A DNA stretch of 64,000 bases. It comes from Methylobacter tundripaludum SV96. Its GTDB lineage: Bacteria > Pseudomonadota > Gammaproteobacteria > Methylococcales > Methylomonadaceae. The stretch covers positions 248,001 to 312,000 of the forward strand of contig NZ_JH109154.1 in the NCBI RefSeq assembly GCF_000190755.2. Direction: 5' to 3'. The notes beneath the pieces are model-generated. The model was not told the DNA's origin and did not search any database. It worked only from the letters and a program-made list of their open reading frames with translations. Below, piece by piece: positions 1 to 9,684 of the stretch. The stretch's first letter is position 1; each line of letters begins with the position of its first letter. The position numbers and the translations under genes were made by a program.

Positions 1-1
1 T

Positions 2-283
2 TTATTGCAGACCCGTTTCCAGCTGGAGCAGCTACCGGAAGCCGAGCAACAGCTGATGGAAGCCATCGGTAAAAAACGCGGCTGTCTGCGCTCGGGCGGG
101 CACATCGAAATGGATAAAGTGGCTAAAATCCTGCTGTCTGAATTGCGCGCCGGCACCATCGGCAGAATCAGCCTGGAAACGCCTTCCATGATGGAGAAAG
201 AATTGGCCGAGCTGGTGATTATTCGCGAGCAGAAAGAGGCCAAGAAAAAAGCGCGGAAGCAGAAATGGAAAGGGTCAAATTAA
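2..283 (+). CDS. ylqF: Ribosome biogenesis GTPase YlqF/RbgA, C-terminal end (partial)
   Basis: The reading frame is open from the first bases of the window, so the start lies upstream and only about 93 C-terminal residues are present. They match the helical C-terminal domain of the circularly permuted GTPase YlqF/RbgA, which follows the G domain and helps in late assembly of the large ribosomal subunit. Visible family features are the stretch GCLRSGGHIEMDKVAKILL followed by a segment ending in GRISLETP and a basic tail (KEAKKKARKQKWKG). The GTP-binding motifs lie outside the window. Identification is by recognition of the conserved C-terminal segment. Confidence 0.8.
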   Translation, partial: LLQTRFQLEQLPEAEQQLMEAIGKKRGCLRSGGHIEMDKVAKILLSELRAGTIGRISLETPSMMEKELAELVIIREQKEAKKKARKQKWKGSN

Positions 284-324
284 CTTGGTTTGTGTAGAGC
301 CGTAAGATGTACTGAACAAAGTAA

Positions 325-350
325 AGCGCATCTTTCGCGATTGATGCGCT
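325..350. terminator. Hairpin between ylqF and selO, candidate selO terminator
   Basis: A perfect 8-bp stem (AGCGCATC / GATGCGCT) encloses a 10-base loop. On the minus strand it follows the selO stop and is trailed by a T-rich stretch (TTTACTTTGTT), which suits a terminator for selO. On the plus strand there is no T-run after ylqF. Its right half resembles a hairpin at 60449-60477, so it may be a dispersed repeat used as a terminator. Confidence 0.45.
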
Positions 351-386
351 TCGTGCCTTGGCAACTGCTCCCTGCCCTACCGACGC

Positions 387-2003
387 TCAAGAACTACACG
401 ACAACATAGAACACCCGGCCCGCTGCCTTGCCCAGTCGGGGCGTTTTAAGGCGAATTCTTCTTTGCCGGGCTGTTCGTCGTAGGGATGGCGCAATAGTTC
501 CAACAGCTCATTAACCATCGAAAAATCGCCCTGCTCCGCTTTGTCTATCGCCAGTTGCGCCAGGTAATTCCTCAACACGTATTTGGGATTGGTGGCGTTC
601 ATAGTCTTGATGCGCTCGGCATCGGCTATGCCGGAATTCTGAATTCGTTTTATATAAAGTCTAAGCCAGTTGCCAAGACGCGCCTTGTATTCATCGGTTA
701 ATTGCTCCGGCACATAATAAGCTTCCATCAACGGCGCCATCAAAGCCTCATCGCCAAGTTCAACATCCATGACCAATATGGCAAGCTTACGGTAAAAAAT
801 AGTCATATCCGTTTCAACCGATTGCAACAGAATCAACAACTCGGTGTTTAGTTCGTTATCGATGGACGGATCATAGGCATTCAACCCCAGCTTACCGGCG
901 ACCATGGTTTGCCAGCCTCGCTCAAAGGTGTCCTTATAAGCATTGATCGCCTGTTGCAGGGGTTCAACCTGTTCTATCAGCGGATAGATCGCATTAGCCA
1001 ATTGCCCCAGATTCCAGAACGCGATTTGCGGCTGATTGCCGAAACGATACCGGCGGTCGGCCGCATCGGTGGTATTGGGCGTCCAGTTGGGATCGTAATT
1101 TTCCAGCCAGCCGTAAGGACCGTAATCTATGGTGAGGCCGAGTATCGACATATTATCGGTATTCATCACGCCATGAACAAAGCCGACCCGCTGCCAATGC
1201 ACGATCATTTCCGCCGTCCTGCGGCAGACTTCTTCAAACCATTGAAGGTAAACGTCCAGCGACGGCTCACCCAAATGCGGAAAGTCGGTAACAATGGTGT
1301 AGTCCACCAGTTTTCTCAGCAGATCGATCTCGCCCCTGGCTGTAAAAATCTGAAAACTGCCGAAACGGGTAAACGATGGTGCAACGCGGCACACTACGGC
1401 ACCCGGTTCGGGTTTGGGATCGCCGCTGTAGAACATATCCCGGATAACCTCCTCGCCGGTCAGTATCAGACTCAATGCCCGCGTGGTCGGCACACCCAAA
1501 TGATACATGGCTTCACTGCACAAAAACTCGCGTACCGAGGAGCGCAGCACCGCCAAGCCGTCGGCATTCCTTGAGTAAGGCGTGGAACCTGCGCCTTTCA
1601 GCTGCAAGGTAAAACGCTCGCCTTTCCTGTTAATTATTTCACCCAGGTTGATAGCGCGACCGTCACCGAGCTGCCCCGCCCAGTTGCCGAACTGGTGGCC
1701 GCCGTAACAGATTGCGTAAGAATCCATGCCGGTTAACAGGCTATTGCCGACAAACACTTGGGTAAAATCGGCGGATTTACAGACTTCCTCAGTTAAATCC
1801 AGTAACTCTGCAACCTCTCTGGAATAAGCAACCAACCGCGGATTAGCAACTTTGGTCGGCAATACCCGGGAATAGCAAGCGCTGAATACCTGACGACGAT
1901 TATTGACAGTTTCGGGGTCGGCGGGTAACTCGCGTATAAAACGATTATCGAAGATCAAATCATCGAGTCCGGAAGTTTTTGTTTGGGAATTCATCATAAT
2001 CAT
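387..2003 (-). CDS. selO: Protein adenylyltransferase SelO (YdiU/UPF0061 family)
   Basis: The 538-residue product has the length and motifs of SelO, a pseudokinase-fold enzyme that transfers AMP to protein Ser, Thr or Tyr residues and is linked to redox control. Visible conserved blocks are YGGHQFGNWAGQLGDGRA near residue 100, which belongs to the nucleotide-binding lobe, and GVMNTDNMSILGLTIDYGP, which carries the catalytic and metal-binding Asn and Asp. The C-terminus ends in CSMLSCSS, where animal SelO carries selenocysteine and bacteria use cysteine. Three ATGs lie close together at the start (MIMMN), so the true start could be up to 9 bases downstream. The gene diverges from the multicopper oxidase gene. 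Confidence 0.93.
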   Translation of the reverse strand: MIMMNSQTKTSGLDDLIFDNRFIRELPADPETVNNRRQVFSACYSRVLPTKVANPRLVAYSREVAELLDLTEEVCKSADFTQVFVGNSLLTGMDSYAICYGGHQFGNWAGQLGDGRAINLGEIINRKGERFTLQLKGAGSTPYSRNADGLAVLRSSVREFLCSEAMYHLGVPTTRALSLILTGEEVIRDMFYSGDPKPEPGAVVCRVAPSFTRFGSFQIFTARGEIDLLRKLVDYTIVTDFPHLGEPSLDVYLQWFEEVCRRTAEMIVHWQRVGFVHGVMNTDNMSILGLTIDYGPYGWLENYDPNWTPNTTDAADRRYRFGNQPQIAFWNLGQLANAIYPLIEQVEPLQQAINAYKDTFERGWQTMVAGKLGLNAYDPSIDNELNTELLILLQSVETDMTIFYRKLAILVMDVELGDEALMAPLMEAYYVPEQLTDEYKARLGNWLRLYIKRIQNSGIADAERIKTMNATNPKYVLRNYLAQLAIDKAEQGDFSMVNELLELLRHPYDEQPGKEEFALKRPDWARQRAGCSMLSCSS

Positions 2004-2109
2004 AAAATCTCACACTGGTTCGGTGGGCTGTTCAATTGACAATTTAGGCTATTCTAGCGTTAAAAATGAATTCTCCTTGATATTCAGTTAAAATAACCGC
2101 GTTAATAAA

Positions 2110-2128
2110 CCTCCATTTTTAATGGAGG
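2110..2128. promoter_or_regulatory. Hairpin in the leader of the multicopper oxidase gene
   Basis: CCTCCAT, a five-base loop and ATGGAGG form a perfect 7-bp stem about 40 bases before the start codon at 2169. No T-run follows directly, so it may be a leader structure rather than a terminator. Function unknown. Confidence 0.3.
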
Positions 2129-2168
2129 GTGTGTCATTTTATTTGATGTATTTTCCTGAGGTCGTCGT

Positions 2169-3902
2169 ATGCGTAAAAATCTTCTTACCTTCATTGGGGG
2201 CGCCACCTTGCTCCTTATGCATCCTTGGAGTCAAGCGGCCAGTGATTTACCTCCTACGGCCAAGGTAGAAATGGGTCCCGTAGAAGAAGTATGTTCCGAC
2301 TTTACTTCTCCCGAATGGCGAAAAGAACAAGTCATTGACGGTGTGCAAATACAGGCTTCACGGCTATGTAATCCCGACAATCCATCTGACATCGCCGCCT
2401 TTGTCAAAGGCACCAACGGCATTTCCATGAAAACCCTGATGGAAACTCAACTCGCCGCCGACGCCGTAACCATGTCCGACGATGTCGACGGCGACGGCGA
2501 CCCTGATAAAATCATTATCAAACTTGAAGTTGCCGAGCTCAACGGTCATTCGCCCGACATGAAAGACCCCACCACTACCTTCGATATAGCGCCGGGCATC
2601 CAGCCGACTTTTTGGGTTTTTGCCCCCAAAACCCGCGATATGTCCACGCTCAGCATTTATGAGCCGATAGCCAATCCGTTGCTGCGCGTACCGTCTCCGG
2701 TAATCCGTGTCGAGCAGGATGACGTGGTCTGGCTGGTTCTGGAAAACACCCATTATTTGCCGCATTCCATACACTTGCATGGTATCGATCATCCGTTCAT
2801 GGATATGAGCGGCGCTGGTAATGATGGCGTTGCTCAAACCAGCAACATGGATACCATGCCGGGAAAAAGCAAAACTTACGTAATCAAGCCGCGCCAACCC
2901 GGCACCATGTATTACCATTGCCACGTTCAGCCGCACACCCATATTCCGATGGGCTTGCAGGGTATTTTTGTGGTTGAGGAAAACCGCCCCAACAACTGGC
3001 CGCAAACCCTTAATGTCGGTGCAGGCCAAGTGCGTCATCCATCGGTCGCCGTGCTGGAAAAATATGCACGCGAATATGACCTGCATTATCAATCGGCGGA
3101 TAAGGAACTGCATGAGCTTGTTGCCCGGTCAGCCAACGATCCGCGCCTGATCGCCAAGCACATGAATATGGAATATGACACCACCGATGCCACCGACGAT
3201 TATTTCATGCTCAACGGCCGCTCTTTCCCTTATACCTTAAGGGAATCGCTGATTGAAATGAAACAGGATGAAAAAGTTAAACTGCGGGTCCTGAATGGCC
3301 ACACCGAATCCTTGGCCCTGCATATCCACGGTCACAAGCCGACCGTAACTCATTACGACGGCGTCGACAACGGCCCCAGTTCCTATATCCAGCGTGACGT
3401 ACATGCCATGGTACCCGCACAGCGACTTGATCTCGAATTAAGCGGCGTCGATGATGGCCTGCACAGTTTTGGACAAGGTATCTGGATGTTCCATGACCAT
3501 GTCGAAAAAGCGTTTACCACTAACGGCGTTGGTGAAGGCGGCGACATCAGCTTGGTCGTCTATGACGGTTTCCTTGATGAAAAAGGCATTCCCAAATCGC
3601 ACGGCATGAGCCTTGCCCCCTATTTCACCAAAGGACTCTGGAAACGTAATTATCCGATCTGGCAAGATTATGATGAGTGGCGCAGCTTAGGCCTGCCGGA
3701 CCTGAAAGCGGAATACCAACCTTCTAAGGTAGCGGTACAAACCGTACAACAACAATGGGCGCCGGAAAAGCCGGTAGCTGAACAGGAAAGTTCCGCTTTT
3801 GGAAAACTGTTGTTCGGTTTAATACTGGGATTATTAAGCTATGTGCTGATAATTAATCGACAAACGATTTATGAGCGCGTTCGTAAACTGCTTAATAAAT
3901 AA
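2169..3902 (+). CDS. Multicopper oxidase with C-terminal membrane anchor
   Basis: The 577-residue product starts with a signal peptide (MRKNLLTFIGGATLLLMHPWSQA), so it is exported. Copper-ligand motifs are visible: HSIHLHG, then YYHCHVQPHTHIPMG in the N-terminal half, and LALHIHGHKP and WMFHDHVE in the C-terminal half. The HCH...H...M pattern that supplies a type 1 copper site is in the first cupredoxin domain. The C-terminal HDH lacks the cysteine, so the type 1 site appears to be in the N-terminal domain only. Residues about 545-563 form a membrane helix followed by a basic tail, which suggests anchoring to the inner membrane facing the periplasm. GAGG lies 7 bases before the ATG. Substrate unknown; copper or metal oxidation and nitrite-reductase-like roles are possible. 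Confidence 0.85.
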   Translation: MRKNLLTFIGGATLLLMHPWSQAASDLPPTAKVEMGPVEEVCSDFTSPEWRKEQVIDGVQIQASRLCNPDNPSDIAAFVKGTNGISMKTLMETQLAADAVTMSDDVDGDGDPDKIIIKLEVAELNGHSPDMKDPTTTFDIAPGIQPTFWVFAPKTRDMSTLSIYEPIANPLLRVPSPVIRVEQDDVVWLVLENTHYLPHSIHLHGIDHPFMDMSGAGNDGVAQTSNMDTMPGKSKTYVIKPRQPGTMYYHCHVQPHTHIPMGLQGIFVVEENRPNNWPQTLNVGAGQVRHPSVAVLEKYAREYDLHYQSADKELHELVARSANDPRLIAKHMNMEYDTTDATDDYFMLNGRSFPYTLRESLIEMKQDEKVKLRVLNGHTESLALHIHGHKPTVTHYDGVDNGPSSYIQRDVHAMVPAQRLDLELSGVDDGLHSFGQGIWMFHDHVEKAFTTNGVGEGGDISLVVYDGFLDEKGIPKSHGMSLAPYFTKGLWKRNYPIWQDYDEWRSLGLPDLKAEYQPSKVAVQTVQQQWAPEKPVAEQESSAFGKLLFGLILGLLSYVLIINRQTIYERVRKLLNK

Positions 3903-3914
3903 CGCCGGTCGTCA

Positions 3915-3956
3915 GTTAGAGATATTGCCTACATGGATGCAGGTAACGTCTCTAAC
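3915..3956. terminator. Long hairpin after the multicopper oxidase gene
   Basis: GTTAGAGA and TCTCTAAC form an 8-bp outer stem, and an inner stem pairs TTGCCTACA with TGCAGGTAA using G-T pairs. It starts 12 bases after the stop. The trailing sequence (CTATTATTTCT) is only loosely T-rich, so a terminator role is plausible but not certain. Confidence 0.5.
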
Positions 3957-4092
3957 CTATTATTTCTAATCTCAACTGCACAAATCCGGACATGGCGGAC
4001 ACTTTACGCTTCTCGGCAGAGGCCGTTGGGCCAAGCGTGTATGCTACGCAATGACAAATGACTATCAAGCATAAAAACCGGATAACCCCAAT

Positions 4093-7000
4093 ATGATGCG
4101 AACCTATGCCATACTTGTTATGGCATTGATATGCCCCTGCTTTTCAGCATCGGCTGAACCCATCCATCTCCAGTTACGCTGGCATCACCAGTTTCAATTT
4201 GCCGGTTATTATGCGGCGTTAGAAAAAGGCTATTACAAGGATGCGGGGCTCGACGTAATCATCCACGAAGGCACGCCGGAAAAAAAACCGGTGCAGGAAG
4301 TCCTTCAAGGCCATGCCCAATACGGCGAGGCTAACAGCGAATTACTGCTGGAACGGTTGCGTGGCGCGCCGCTGGTCGCCTTGGCTGCGATATACCAGCA
4401 TTCCCCTTCCGTGTTAATCGCCCGCAAAGATGCCGAGATTTCTTCACCTGACGGTTTAGTCGGAAAAAAAATCATGTTGTTAAATCAGACTGTCGATGCT
4501 GATTTTGTCGCCATGTTCAATAATGAAGGCATAGACATCAACCGTCTTCATATCATCCCCAGCAGTTATGAAATTCGTGATTTGATTGACGGCAAAGCGG
4601 ACGCATTTAATTCATATCTGAGCAACGAGCCTTATTTTCTCAAGCAGCAAGGCATTGAGTTCAACGTACTTAACCCGCGCAACTACGGTGTCGACTTCTA
4701 CAGCGATATTCTGTTTACAACGGAGGATGAACTTAAACAGCATCCCGAACGCGTCAAAGCATTCCGTCAAGCCAGTCTTGAAGGCTGGTATTACGCAATG
4801 GATCACCCGCAAGAAATCATTGACTTATTGCTTAACAAATACAAAGTCAACAAATCCAGAGACCATCTTAACTTTGAAGCCGACGCAATACGCCCATTAA
4901 TAGTACCGGATGTGATTGATCTGGGACACATGAATCCCTGGCGCTGGCGGCACATGGCGGAAACCTTCATCAAGGCGGGCATGGTTGAAAACGATAAGTT
5001 TTTGCAAAATTTCAGCTACGATCCCGACCCCAAAGCCGACAAGGAAAAGCTGCTCAAATACATCAAGATTGCCGCAATCATCATCCTGTTAACCAGCGTT
5101 ATTGCCTTAACGCTGTTGGCTTCTTATCGATCGCTAAAACGAAAAAACAAAATAGCCGCCCGTAACGAAAAGCTTTTACGCTTGGCGCATGAGACGGCCG
5201 GAATAGGCTACTACGTGACCGATCTGGCGACCGAGCGCTGGGAAAGCTCGCCCCTGCTTGATCAGATTCTCGGTATCGACGCTCATTTTGAACGAACTAT
5301 TCCCAATTGGGGTGCATTGATTCATCCCGAACACTATCAACGCGTGCTTGATCACTATCAGGAAATACTCCACAGCCGCGAGCGGTTTTCGATGGAGTAT
5401 GAAATCATCCGGGCTAGCGATAACGAGACACGCTGGGTAATCGCTCATGGCGACATCGAATTCGACAAAACCGGCAATCCCGCGCAACTGGTGGGTACCG
5501 TGCAAGATATTACCGAACGCAAGCATGCGGAAGCTGCACTACGCGAAAGCGAGGACGCATTTCGGCATCTATTTGAAGACTCCAAAGACCCCATTTTGCT
5601 TATCAAAGAAGGTCGCTTCATCGACTGCAACGCCGCCGCCTTAACGCAGCTGGGGTATCATTCAAGATCGGAATTGATCAATTACAAACCCGATGAAATA
5701 TCTCCCGACTATCAACCCGATGGACAATCCTCTGAGGAGAAAGCGGCTGAAATGATAGCCGCCGCTCTGCAGGTGGGTTATCACCGGTTCGAATGGCTGC
5801 ACGTCCGAGCCGACGACTCTCCCCTTCCTGTCGAGGTTTCTCTAACTCCGATGACAGTGCATGGCGAGCTTATTACCCATGTTTGCTGGCGCGACATTAC
5901 CGAGCGCAAGCAAACGGAACAGCAACTCACTCGTCAACTCCGTTATCTGAATATAATGGAGCGCATATCCCGAATAAACGCTACGGCAGAAAGTCTCGAA
6001 GCCATGCTTGATGGCGTGCTCAAAGAAATCCAGTTAATCTTTAATGCCGACCGTGCCTGGTTTTTGTATCCTTGCGACCCCAAAGCAAATTTTTTCTCTG
6101 TGCCGATGGAGCGTACCCGTCCCGAATGGCCCGGCGCTTTTGTGCGTAATACGCAAATACCGGTCACCCAGGAAATCACGGAGCTACTGCAATCGGTGCT
6201 TGGAACTGACGAACCCTTACAATACGGCCCCCAATTAAGCCTCGCCGTTCCAAAAATATCCGCCGAAGACTTCTCGGTAAAATCCCAGCTGCAAGTTGCA
6301 CTTCGGCCGCAGATCGGCAGCCCCTGGTTGCTTGGCATTCATCATTGCTCGGAAGCGCATATCCACGACGCTGATGATTTATGGATTTTCACCGAGATAG
6401 CGCAAAGAATTACAGAGGCCTTAAGCAGCCTGATTTCAATCAAAAGCTTACGGGAAAGCGAGGAACATTTCCGCCTGCTCATTCAAAAATCACCCGTTGC
6501 CATAGGTATCATTAATAAACAAAACGGAATCGATTTACTGAATGACCGGTTTATCCGGACTTTCGGCTACACACTAAACGACGCTCCAAACCTGGAGGCG
6601 TGGTGGCCGCTGGCGTATCCTGACGAACATTATCGGGATCAGGTCAAAGAAACGTGGACCGGCTTTATGGAAAAAGCCATTATTGAAGAAAAGGATCTTG
6701 AACCGATGGAGTTTAGGGTAACTTGCAAGAATGGGACGGTGCGCGACATCATTTTTTACAACGCAATCGTCGGCGAACGGATTCTGGTATTTTTTGACGA
6801 CATCACCGAACGTAAGGCTGTCGAAAATAAATTACGTAGCCGCACCGATGAACTGGCTCTGCAAAATCAAATTCTTCAACAAATTAATCAAGGGGTTGAC
6901 CTACCCCAGATATTGAATGAATTAGTGCGTCAAATTGAAGTACTGCATCCCAATATGTTGTGTTCTATCTTGCTGCTGGACGAAGACAACAAACATCTAC

Positions 7001-9435
7001 GCCATGGCGCGGCGCCCAGTTTACCCGACGCTTATAATCAAGCCGTTGACGGCTTGGCGATTGGCGATGGCGTAGGGTCTTGCGGCACGGCGGCGTATCG
7101 CGGCGAGAGTGTCATCGTTGAAGATGTGCAACATCATCCTTACTGGGAACCGTTTCGCGATCTTGCCAAGCTAGCCGGTCTGCAAGCTTGCTGGTCGCAT
7201 CCGATTAAAAATAATCAGGGACGCGTACTCGGAACTTTCGCCGTCTATCATCGCCTGCCGACACACCCAACGCATGACGAAATCAACTTGGTTGACCACT
7301 ATGCGGAACTGGCACAATTGGCGATTGAGCGAAATCAGTCAATGATACAAATAGCGGAATCCCTATCGATATTAAAGGCCACCCTGGAAGCCACCGGCGA
7401 AGCTATTCTGGCTGTAGACCTGAACAATAATTGGCTGCTGCATAACCAAAAATTCATTGATTTGTGGCAAATTCCTGATGAAGTGATCGCCGCTAAAATA
7501 GGCGCTGAAGACGGTAATGCAGAACTGCTATACGGCCCCAATCAAATAAAAGACCCCGAAGCTTTCTCCAATAAAGTAACCGGACTGTATGCAACCCCGG
7601 AAGCCAATTCTTTCGATATTATTGAATTCAAGGATGGAAAAGTCGTCGAGCGATATTCCATCCCCAAGATAATCAACAACAAAGTAGTCGGCAGGGTGTG
7701 GAGTTTTCGCGACGTTACCGAGCAAAAACAAGCCGAGGCAGAGCTTCGCATCGCCGCAACCGCCTTTGAATCGCAAGAAGGCATGTCCATTACCGATGCC
7801 AATCAGACTATTCTGAAGATCAACAAAGCATTTACCCGCATCACCGGCTATAGCCCGGAAGAAGTCATTGGCAAAACCCATGCAATGCTTAACTCGGGTC
7901 GACAGGATGTCCACTTTTATAGCGTACTGCAACATACCCTGAAACAGGACGGCTACTGGGAAGGCGAAATATGGAATCGGCGCAAAAACGGGGAAATCTA
8001 TCCGCAATGGCTCAGCATTACTACGGTTAGCGATGCGAACAACCAGATCACCAACTACGTTGCCGCCTTTACCGACATCACCAAAGACAAAGAGGCCGAA
8101 GAAACCATTCACAACCTGGCTTATTACGATCCGCTCACGGCCCTGCCTAATCGTCGCCTGCTGTGGGAGCGACTAAAACATGGCATCGAAGTGGAACGGC
8201 GTGACGGCAAACAGCTGGCGTTGCTGATGCTTGACCTGGATCGCTTCAAAGCGGTCAATGACAGCATGGGACACTTGGCGGGTGATGAATTACTGCAACA
8301 AGTCGCTGCCCGCATCAAAGCAAGATTGCGCGATGTCGATATGGTCGCTCGTTTGGGCGGTGATGAATTTATCGTACTGTTGGAAGATATTACTCATCCG
8401 GAAGATGCAGCTCGAGTCGCTGAAAACATCGTCGCCGACTTAAGCAAGCCTTTTCAATTACTTAAAAACAACAGCGCCTGCCCCGACCCTGAGCTAAGCC
8501 GAAAGGTTAGAATTGGCGCCAGCATCGGTATTAGCTTGTTTCCACAGCACGGTGACAGCCCTGAAACGCTTCTGGATAATGCTGACATTGCACTCTACAG
8601 AGCCAAAGATGAAGGTCGCGGCTGTTTTGCCTATTTTTCCGAAGAGTTCACCATTATCGCCCGTGAGCGTATCGCGCTGGAAACTCGCCTGCGTCGCGCC
8701 ACTGAACAGCGAGAATTGTGCGTCTACTATCAGGCCCAAATCGACATCGACAGCGGCCTGATCATCGGCGCAGAAGCCTTGGTACGCTGGCATGACCCCG
8801 CTGCGGGACTGATTTCGCCGGCCAACTTCATCCCCATTGCCGAAGAAACCGGTTTGATTGTAGAAATTGGCGCCTGGGTGCTGCGCGAAACCTGCCTACA
8901 AGGCCGACGCTGGATAGACGCGGGTTTGCCGTCGTTAACTTTAGCGGTCAATGTCTCCCCTCACCAGTTCCGCCGTAGCGACATCAGCGCCCTGGTGGCA
9001 GAAGTATTGAGCGAGACCGGCTTCCCGGCCGAGCTATTAGAGCTGGAATTAACGGAAAGCGGGTTAATGGAAAACGAAGAAAAAGCTGTCGAAGTGCTCA
9101 ATAATTTGCGCGCTCAGGGCGTTCGTCTTGCCATTGACGACTTCGGTACCGGTTATTCATCGCTGGCCTATCTCAAACGCTTTCCTCTGGACGTACTGAA
9201 AATCGACAAGAGTTTTATCGATGACATTCCTTCGGTGCAAGACGATATGGAAATTACCGCAACGATTGTTGCCATGGGCCATATTTTAGGATTCAAAGTA
9301 CTGGCTGAAGGCGTAGAAACGCTTGAGCAACTGGCATTCCTGCGCGAAAAAGGCTGCGACACCTATCAAGGCTATATCAAAAGCAAACCTCTCCCGGCGG
9401 AAGATTTTGCCCAGTTATTGCGTGATCAAATCTAA
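4093..9435 (+). CDS. Ligand-sensing c-di-GMP enzyme: NMT1/THI5-like domain, PAS, GAF, GGDEF and EAL domains
   Basis: A 1780-residue signalling protein. After a signal peptide (residues 1-21) comes a periplasmic NMT1/THI5-type substrate-binding domain (about 22-300; RWHHQFQFAGYYAALEKGYY), usual in thiamine-precursor or sulfonate uptake. A membrane helix follows at about 322-344. The cytoplasmic part reads PAS (about 360-480), PAS (485-610), GAF (630-790), PAS (790-910), GAF (925-1080), PAS (1085-1215), PAS (1220-1340), GGDEF (about 1345-1510) and EAL (about 1525-1775). GGDEF is intact near 1421, with an RDVD inhibitory site five residues before it. EALVRW near 1561 and DDFGTGYSSL are intact, so both synthesis and breakdown of c-di-GMP are possible. 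motA and motB follow, which fits motility control. Domain limits are estimates. Confidence 0.9.
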   Translation: MMRTYAILVMALICPCFSASAEPIHLQLRWHHQFQFAGYYAALEKGYYKDAGLDVIIHEGTPEKKPVQEVLQGHAQYGEANSELLLERLRGAPLVALAAIYQHSPSVLIARKDAEISSPDGLVGKKIMLLNQTVDADFVAMFNNEGIDINRLHIIPSSYEIRDLIDGKADAFNSYLSNEPYFLKQQGIEFNVLNPRNYGVDFYSDILFTTEDELKQHPERVKAFRQASLEGWYYAMDHPQEIIDLLLNKYKVNKSRDHLNFEADAIRPLIVPDVIDLGHMNPWRWRHMAETFIKAGMVENDKFLQNFSYDPDPKADKEKLLKYIKIAAIIILLTSVIALTLLASYRSLKRKNKIAARNEKLLRLAHETAGIGYYVTDLATERWESSPLLDQILGIDAHFERTIPNWGALIHPEHYQRVLDHYQEILHSRERFSMEYEIIRASDNETRWVIAHGDIEFDKTGNPAQLVGTVQDITERKHAEAALRESEDAFRHLFEDSKDPILLIKEGRFIDCNAAALTQLGYHSRSELINYKPDEISPDYQPDGQSSEEKAAEMIAAALQVGYHRFEWLHVRADDSPLPVEVSLTPMTVHGELITHVCWRDITERKQTEQQLTRQLRYLNIMERISRINATAESLEAMLDGVLKEIQLIFNADRAWFLYPCDPKANFFSVPMERTRPEWPGAFVRNTQIPVTQEITELLQSVLGTDEPLQYGPQLSLAVPKISAEDFSVKSQLQVALRPQIGSPWLLGIHHCSEAHIHDADDLWIFTEIAQRITEALSSLISIKSLRESEEHFRLLIQKSPVAIGIINKQNGIDLLNDRFIRTFGYTLNDAPNLEAWWPLAYPDEHYRDQVKETWTGFMEKAIIEEKDLEPMEFRVTCKNGTVRDIIFYNAIVGERILVFFDDITERKAVENKLRSRTDELALQNQILQQINQGVDLPQILNELVRQIEVLHPNMLCSILLLDEDNKHLRHGAAPSLPDAYNQAVDGLAIGDGVGSCGTAAYRGESVIVEDVQHHPYWEPFRDLAKLAGLQACWSHPIKNNQGRVLGTFAVYHRLPTHPTHDEINLVDHYAELAQLAIERNQSMIQIAESLSILKATLEATGEAILAVDLNNNWLLHNQKFIDLWQIPDEVIAAKIGAEDGNAELLYGPNQIKDPEAFSNKVTGLYATPEANSFDIIEFKDGKVVERYSIPKIINNKVVGRVWSFRDVTEQKQAEAELRIAATAFESQEGMSITDANQTILKINKAFTRITGYSPEEVIGKTHAMLNSGRQDVHFYSVLQHTLKQDGYWEGEIWNRRKNGEIYPQWLSITTVSDANNQITNYVAAFTDITKDKEAEETIHNLAYYDPLTALPNRRLLWERLKHGIEVERRDGKQLALLMLDLDRFKAVNDSMGHLAGDELLQQVAARIKARLRDVDMVARLGGDEFIVLLEDITHPEDAARVAENIVADLSKPFQLLKNNSACPDPELSRKVRIGASIGISLFPQHGDSPETLLDNADIALYRAKDEGRGCFAYFSEEFTIIARERIALETRLRRATEQRELCVYYQAQIDIDSGLIIGAEALVRWHDPAAGLISPANFIPIAEETGLIVEIGAWVLRETCLQGRRWIDAGLPSLTLAVNVSPHQFRRSDISALVAEVLSETGFPAELLELELTESGLMENEEKAVEVLNNLRAQGVRLAIDDFGTGYSSLAYLKRFPLDVLKIDKSFIDDIPSVQDDMEITATIVAMGHILGFKVLAEGVETLEQLAFLREKGCDTYQGYIKSKPLPAEDFAQLLRDQI

Positions 9436-9684
9436 ATGGCTAGTTAATGATTTAAACAAGCACATAATCAAGAAAAACAAAGCCGCGAAAGATTAGCTCC
9501 TGAGTTTCAAAATCAAGTTAAAATAGCCCCAAGATTATTAAATCGGGGACCAAGGAAATTCAAGTTTAAAATCAGTTTCTTGTGTTGAACCATATATAAT
9601 CATGCAGTGATCATTGCTTAAATATCAATGTGTACTACATTCCATTTAGTTATTTCAATATAAACCAACCACAAAAGAGAATAC

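Noticed and set aside
909-1574. A 221-codon open frame opposite selO
   Set aside because: It is the antisense of a strongly conserved enzyme, has no recognisable domain, and reflects codon bias of the true gene. The same holds for long antisense frames over the multicopper oxidase (2364-3113), the PAS region (7528-8112), the P-type ATPase (29234-29875) and comEC (45882-46403).
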